A stretch of DNA of 29,801 nt, taken from assembly GCA_002453475.1 (NCBI GenBank), contig DKGY01000060.1, forward strand, positions 32,885-62,685. Reading direction: 5' to 3'. Shown piece after piece: positions 25,777 through 29,801 of the stretch. The notes below the pieces were generated by a model. The model saw only the letters and a list, made by a program, of their open reading frames with translations. It searched no databases and was not told the DNA's origin. How positions within the stretch are numbered: position 1 is the first letter of the stretch; every line of letters begins with the position of its first letter. The position numbers and the translations under genes were made by a program. The DNA is from Clostridium sp. UBA6758. GTDB lineage: Bacteria > Bacillota > Clostridia > Clostridiales > Clostridiaceae.

Positions 25777-25893
25777 AGGTTGTCTCAAAATAAGTTGAAT
25801 CTTGAATTAATGTTGAGTTTGCCCTGTATTATAATAATATTACGGTGCAAGCTCACATTTTATAAAGATAGGCGAATTATTTTTAGACAACCT
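25777..25893. mobile_element. MITE-like foldback element with 17-bp terminal inverted repeats
   Basis: The ends AGGTTGTCTCAAAATAA (25777-25793) and TTATTTTTAGACAACCT (25877-25893) are inverted complements with one mismatch. An inner pair, TGAGTTTGC (25814-25822) with GCAAGCTCA (25847-25855), nests symmetrically inside. The 117-bp unit has no ORF. GTTGTCTCAAAA-type ends are common on IS elements of low-GC Gram-positive bacteria, so this is probably a non-autonomous element or IS remnant. It may also act as the terminator of cutC. No clear target duplication was seen. Confidence 0.6.
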
Positions 25894-25971
25894 TATTTTT
25901 TATTAAAAATATGATATGATAGGAGAAAAGCTAAAATAGAATTGACGGTAGAGTAAAGGTAAGGTGATTTG

Positions 25972-27747
25972 GTGAAGACTGTTTGGAAAGAGAGTCAGTG
26001 CTCTATGGAGGTTTTAAAGGAGTTACTTAGCTATATAAAGGTTACTCCTATTACTCTTAGGGTGCTTATGAATAGAGGAATAGATACTAAGGATAAGGTG
26101 GAGGAATTTTTAAATTCTTCTTTGAAGAAGATGCATAATCCTTATCTTATGAAGGATATGGATAATGCTATAGAGATTATGGTAGATGCTATAAATAATA
26201 AGGGAAAAATAATGGTCTATGGAGATTATGATGCAGACGGTGTTACTAGTACTGCTATTCTTTATAAGGCCATAAAGAACTGTGGTGGAATAGTAGATTA
26301 TTATATACCTCACAGGGAAAATGAAGGCTATGGTATGAGCGTTTCTAGAATAGAGACTATAGCGGAGGAAGGTTTTGACCTTATAATAAGTTGTGATAAT
26401 GGGATTTCTGCTATAGAAGAGGTGAGAAGAGCTAAGGAACTTGGATTAAAGGTGATTATTACAGATCACCATGAGCTTCCCTTTGAGGAGATAGATGGAG
26501 AAAGAAGGGTGGTAGTTCCAAGTAGTGATGCCCTTATAAATCCTAAGCAGGAGGATTGTAATTATCCTTTTAAGTTTTTATGTGGAGCTGGCGTGGCTTA
26601 TAAGTTTTCTTTAGCTTTATATGGAGCCATGAATATGGGAAATAAGAATACTGATGATCTTCTAGAGTTAGCTGCCATTGGTACTATATGTGACGTGGTA
26701 GACTTGATGGATGAAAATAGAATCATTGCCAAGGGAGGGCTAAAGATACTTTCCAACACAAAAAATTTAGGATTAAAGGCTTTAAAACATATAATTGATA
26801 TAAAAGATGAGGTAACTTGCTACAATGTGGGTTTTAACATTGGACCTTGTATCAATGCTACAGGAAGGTTAGAAACAGCTCAGCTTTCTTTAGATTTACT
26901 GCTTTGTGAAGATATGGGTCAAGCTGTGGACATAGCTACAAAGGTATTTAATCTTAATAAAGAAAGACAAGACCTTACCACAGAAAGTGTAGAACAAGTT
27001 TGCGCTGATATAGAAGGGTCTTCTTTAGTGAATGATAGAGTGCTTGTAGTATATAACCAGCATATACATGAGAGTATTGCAGGAATCGTGGCAGGAAGAA
27101 TTAAAGAAAAGTATGGGAAGCCAACCTTTATTTTAACCAAGGGAAAAGAAATGCCAAAGGGCTCAGGTAGGTCCATTGAAGAATATAATATGTTTGAAGA
27201 AATGCTAAGGTGTAAAGACGTTTTAAGTAAGTTTGGTGGACATCCAATGGCGGCAGGACTTTCCATTGAAGAAAAAAATATTTCAAAGTTTAGAGAGCTA
27301 TTAAATGAAAACTGTAATTTAAGTGAGGAGGACTTAGCTTCAAAAATGAAAGTAGATTCTCCGATAAAGTTAAGCTATGTAACAGAACAGGTTGTGCAAG
27401 AATTTAAATTATTAGAGCCTTTTGGAAAGGGAAATCCAACACCAATTCTTCAAGCAAATAGAGTTTTAGTTGCAGATATAAGATTTTTAGGCAGTGAATA
27501 CCAACATGTTAAGTTTAGATTTAATAAGGATGCTACTAATAACATGATAGATGGGCTATATTTCAATAAAAGAGATGAAGTTATTGAAATTCTAAAAGAT
27601 GTCTATGGCGATGAATATGGAGATATTGGAAATGGATATATAAGACCAAAGGGTCTATTTTTGAACATATTATTTCAGCCAGATATAAATGAATATATGG
27701 GAAGAAGAAGTGTACAGTTAAAACTTAAAGATATAAAATTAAATTAA
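25972..27747 (+). CDS. recJ: Single-stranded-DNA-specific exonuclease RecJ
   Basis: A 591-aa 5'-3' single-strand DNA exonuclease of the DHH phosphoesterase family, used in recombination and repair. Motifs in order: GDYDADG with D85, D87 and D89; SCDNG with D142; TDHH (165-168); and GAGVAYK. The DHHA1 segment GSGRSIEEYNM and GGHPMAAG follows, then a C-terminal OB-like domain (FGKGNPTP). The start is non-ATG: GTG at 25972 sits four bases after AAGGTGA, and TTG at 25969 is in frame but too close to it. Length matches clostridial RecJ. The foldback element lies directly upstream, so recJ likely has its own promoter near 25900-25960. Confidence 0.95.
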   Translation: MKTVWKESQCSMEVLKELLSYIKVTPITLRVLMNRGIDTKDKVEEFLNSSLKKMHNPYLMKDMDNAIEIMVDAINNKGKIMVYGDYDADGVTSTAILYKAIKNCGGIVDYYIPHRENEGYGMSVSRIETIAEEGFDLIISCDNGISAIEEVRRAKELGLKVIITDHHELPFEEIDGERRVVVPSSDALINPKQEDCNYPFKFLCGAGVAYKFSLALYGAMNMGNKNTDDLLELAAIGTICDVVDLMDENRIIAKGGLKILSNTKNLGLKALKHIIDIKDEVTCYNVGFNIGPCINATGRLETAQLSLDLLLCEDMGQAVDIATKVFNLNKERQDLTTESVEQVCADIEGSSLVNDRVLVVYNQHIHESIAGIVAGRIKEKYGKPTFILTKGKEMPKGSGRSIEEYNMFEEMLRCKDVLSKFGGHPMAAGLSIEEKNISKFRELLNENCNLSEEDLASKMKVDSPIKLSYVTEQVVQEFKLLEPFGKGNPTPILQANRVLVADIRFLGSEYQHVKFRFNKDATNNMIDGLYFNKRDEVIEILKDVYGDEYGDIGNGYIRPKGLFLNILFQPDINEYMGRRSVQLKLKDIKLN

Positions 27748-27749
27748 TA

Positions 27750-27785
27750 AGGAGATGCACCTATAAGGTGCATCTCCTATTTTTG
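27750..27785 (+). terminator. Intrinsic terminator after recJ
   Basis: A perfect 13-bp stem, AGGAGATGCACCT (27750-27762) with AGGTGCATCTCCT (27766-27778), with a 3-base loop and followed by ATTTTT. Confidence 0.95.
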
Positions 27786-27828
27786 GGTTTACTTACTATT
27801 AAATAATTTATTTAGATATTAATATATC

Positions 27829-28020
27829 CTATAAATTTCTTTCGTAAGCTTCAACCATTTTTTTAACCATTTGTCCGCCGATTGATCCAGCTTCTCTAGA
27901 AGTTAAATCACCGTTATATCCTTCTTTTAGGTTAACTCCAACTTCTTGAGCTGCCTCCATCTTAAATCTGTCTAAACCTGCTTTAGCTTCTGGTACTAAT
28001 AATCTACTTTTGCTTGTCAT
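27829..28020 (-). CDS. Alpha/beta-type small acid-soluble spore protein
   Basis: A 63-aa DNA-binding protein that coats and protects spore DNA. Both family signatures are visible: KMEAAQEVGV, which includes the germination-protease site region, and SREAGSIGGQMVKKM. The ATG at 28020 follows GGAGGAGG on the minus strand; the longer in-frame start at 28059 precedes that ribosome site and is rejected. It is nearly identical over its last 46 residues to the neighbouring gene at 28150, but has its own N-terminus (MTSKSRLLVPEAKAGLDR). Expression in the forespore under sigma-G is expected from the family; I could not find a convincing sigma-G promoter by eye. Confidence 0.95.
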   Translation of the reverse strand: MTSKSRLLVPEAKAGLDRFKMEAAQEVGVNLKEGYNGDLTSREAGSIGGQMVKKMVEAYERNL

Positions 28021-28149
28021 TTTATATTCCTCCTCCAATAAATTAGTAGAAGTCAACAAACATATTAATGTAAAACTCTTATTATTTAAACAAATTTTGC
28101 TAACTTCTTAAATAATAAATTTACCAACATGCTACTTACAAATGTTTAA

Positions 28150-28347
28150 TTATAGATTTCTTTCGTAAGCTTCAACCATTTTTTTAACCATTTGACCACC
28201 AACTGATCCAGCTTCTCTAGAAGTTAGGTCTCCATTATATCCTTCTTTAAGATTAACTCCTACTTCTTGAGCAGCTTCCATTTTGAATTTGTTTAAACCT
28301 TCTTTAGCTTGAGGTACTGCTGGTTGATTAGAATTATTATTTGCCAT
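28150..28347 (-). CDS. Alpha/beta-type small acid-soluble spore protein (tandem paralogue)
   Basis: A 65-aa spore DNA-binding protein with the same two signatures as its neighbour (KMEAAQEVGV and SREAGSVGGQMVKKM) and an Asn- and Gln-rich N-terminus (MANNNSNQPAVPQ). AAAGGAGGTGA precedes the ATG on the minus strand. The two genes are in the same orientation, 129 bases apart, and their 3' halves are almost identical in DNA as well, which points to a recent tandem duplication or gene conversion. Each has its own ribosome site and room for its own promoter. Confidence 0.95.
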   Translation of the reverse strand: MANNNSNQPAVPQAKEGLNKFKMEAAQEVGVNLKEGYNGDLTSREAGSVGGQMVKKMVEAYERNL

Positions 28348-28694
28348 GTAATTTCACCTCCTTTTCTTTGATAATAGTATTGTACCCGGATATAAGAAGA
28401 TTATTTAAGAGAATGGGTGGCAACATATGAAAGATTATGAGTAATTACCTTTTACTGTATATTGTTTGTTTTTATATAAATTTCTCATTTTATATTTACA
28501 TTTATCTTCATATGTGGCATAACTTAATAAGGAGCATAATATATCTAATATAATATAAAAAAGTTATATAGTAATAACATTATTTTTAGCTTTAGTGAGT
28601 ATACATATACTTAGCTAAGGCTTAGATATTTTTCTTTGAAATATTTCAAAGAAATTAATGCTTTTACTATGTTAATTTTAGGAGGACTTTTAAA
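28348..28694. other. Intergenic region between the divergent spore-protein and murG genes
   Basis: This 347-base stretch holds the promoters for both directions. It contains AGTATA-CA-TATACT (28599-28612), the 10-bp palindrome CTTAGCTAAG (28610-28619), a 24-bp palindrome (28631-28654) and the murG ribosome site AGGAGG at 28680-28685. No ORF or RNA gene was recognised. Confidence 0.6.
28631..28654. promoter_or_regulatory. Perfect 24-bp palindrome upstream of murG
   Basis: The half TTTCTTTGAAAT is followed directly by its exact complement, with no spacer, 26 bases before the murG ribosome site. With no loop it is a poor RNA hairpin but a good DNA site for a dimeric protein. Its core TTTGA-N6-TCAAA is related to, but spaced differently from, the operators at 19387-19415. 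The regulator is unknown. Confidence 0.5.
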
Positions 28695-29768
28695 TTGAGT
28701 AACAAAAAAATCATTATGACTGGTGGAGGAACAGCTGGACATGTAACTCCAAATATCGCACTTATGCCCAAGCTTAAGGAGCTTGGATATGAAATTCAGT
28801 ACATAGGTACTGAACATGGTATAGAAAGAAAACTTATAGAAGCAGAAAAAATAAAATATCATAGTATATCTAGTGGTAAGTTAAGAAGATATTTTGATGT
28901 AAAGAATTTTACAGATCCTTTTAAGGTGATTAAAGGGGTTTTTGAAGCGAAGTCAATTATAAAAAAAGAAAAACCGGACATAGTTTTTTCAAAGGGCGGA
29001 TTTGTATCGGTTCCAGTGGTGTTAGGAGCATATTTTAATAAAATACCAGTTATAATACATGAATCAGATATTACACCAGGTCTAGCAAATAAAATATCCA
29101 TGCCTTATTCAACAAAGATTTGTGTTACCTTTGAAGAGGCTATGGAGCATGTTAATAAAAAGAAAGCTGTACTTACAGGTTCACCAATTAGAAGTGAACT
29201 ATTTAAAGGTAGTAAAATAAAGGCTAAAGAATTTTGCAACTTCAAAGATGATAAGCCGGTGATTTTAGTTACTGGAGGTAGTTTAGGTTCAAGAATTATA
29301 AATGAATGTGTTAGAGAAGCACTACAGGACATACTTAAAACTTTCAATGTAATACATCTATGTGGAAAAGGTAATTTAGATAAAAGCTTTAATGTAGTTG
29401 AGGGATATGCTCAGTTTGAATATATTAAGGAACAGTTATCAGATTTAATGCAATTAGCAGATATAGTAATTTCTAGGGCTGGATCTAATACTATATTTGA
29501 ACTTTTAGCTTTAAAGAAACCTAATATTTTAATACCACTATCAGCTAAGGCAAGTAGAGGAGATCAAATATTAAACGCTAAGTCATTTAATAAATCTGGC
29601 TACAGTAAAGTTATTGAAGAAGAAAACTTAAATGCACTGACTCTTTTAGAAGCTATTGAAGATGTTGATAGAAATAAAGAAACATATATAAAAAATATGA
29701 GTAAAAGCAAACAAAGGGACAGCCTTGTAAAAATAATAGACCTAATAGAAAGTTGTAAAAGAAAATAA
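28695..29768 (+). CDS. murG: UDP-GlcNAc:undecaprenyl-pyrophosphoryl-MurNAc-pentapeptide transferase MurG
   Basis: A 357-aa GT-B glycosyltransferase that adds GlcNAc to lipid I to form lipid II at the inner face of the membrane. The N-terminal loop GGGTAGH (10-16), [22 protein letters not shown], the second-domain TGGSLGS, and the donor-binding [12 protein letters not shown] and [10 protein letters not shown] are all present; the last matches the Bacillus form. The start is TTG at 28695, nine bases after AGGAGG, and no upstream ATG is possible before a full-length N-terminus. The gene stands alone here, away from the usual division and cell wall cluster, next to spore-protein genes. Bases 29769-29801 after its stop hold nothing recognisable. 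Confidence 0.93.
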   Translation: MSNKKIIMTGGGTAGHVTPNIALMPKLKELGYEIQYIGTEHGIERKLIEAEKIKYHSISSGKLRRYFDVKNFTDPFKVIKGVFEAKSIIKKEKPDIVFSKGGFVSVPVVLGAYFNKIPVIIHESDITPGLANKISMPYSTKICVTFEEAMEHVNKKKAVLTGSPIRSELFKGSKIKAKEFCNFKDDKPVILVTGGSLGSRIINECVREALQDILKTFNVIHLCGKGNLDKSFNVVEGYAQFEYIKEQLSDLMQLADIVISRAGSNTIFELLALKKPNILIPLSAKASRGDQILNAKSFNKSGYSKVIEEENLNALTLLEAIEDVDRNKETYIKNMSKSKQRDSLVKIIDLIESCKRK

Positions 29769-29801
29769 CAATAATAAAATTAATGTAGAGCATGTACTTA
29801 T

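Overview
The window looks like chromosomal DNA of a strictly anaerobic, endospore-forming Clostridium-type Firmicute. The evidence is very AT-rich DNA with A-rich codon use, strong AGGAGG ribosome sites, two alpha/beta-type small acid-soluble spore proteins, rubrerythrin, and molybdenum hydroxylases of the selenium-dependent purine type. No rRNA, tRNA, CRISPR array or intact transposon was seen.

Region 1 (1-12,100) is a catabolic island, probably for purines. After the tail of an unidentified upstream gene come two fold-type II PLP enzymes: a threonine-synthase-like protein with a zinc ribbon, and a 492-residue TrpB/cysteine-synthase-like protein of unassigned function. Next is an operon of a fused [2Fe-2S]/molybdopterin hydroxylase of the selenium-dependent xanthine dehydrogenase type, guanine deaminase, and a TetR regulator. 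Beyond a terminator-like hairpin lies a second, four-gene molybdenum hydroxylase: FAD subunit, [2Fe-2S] subunit, and a molybdopterin subunit divided cleanly into two ORFs. This resembles the NdhF/S/L/M layout of nicotinate dehydrogenase, but the purine-binding Glu and Arg of xanthine dehydrogenase are kept. A small ECF-type S-component membrane protein follows a perfect 21-bp hairpin. The inferred logic is that guanine is deaminated to xanthine, the hydroxylases interconvert oxidised purines (or act on a related N-heterocycle), and the PLP lyases may handle an amino-acid-like product.

Region 2 (12,186-17,340) holds an Uup/YfmR-type ABC-F ATPase, an XPD/DinG-like iron-sulfur helicase with an N-terminal PD-(D/E)XK nuclease domain, and a convergent rubrerythrin with a candidate Fur/PerR-type operator. 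A 500-base AT-rich gap follows.

Region 3 (17,846-25,757) is a series of short transcription units: a five-or-so-helix membrane protein with a zinc-dependent phospholipase C-like protein; a nitronate monooxygenase/FabK-like flavoprotein whose promoter carries two tandem TTTGA-N3-TCAAA operators resembling FabT sites; a DUF1846 protein; a MATE exporter; a type II (Rhizobium-type) asparaginase; and a CutC protein. Most are separated by clear terminators.

Region 4 (25,777-29,801) begins with a 117-bp foldback element with 17-bp terminal inverted repeats (MITE-like), then recJ, two tandem spore-protein genes on the minus strand, and murG starting with TTG behind a perfect 24-bp palindrome.

The most notable items are the paired molybdenum hydroxylases (one fused, one split) beside two orphan PLP enzymes, the tandem FabT-like operators, the foldback element before recJ, and the palindrome before murG.
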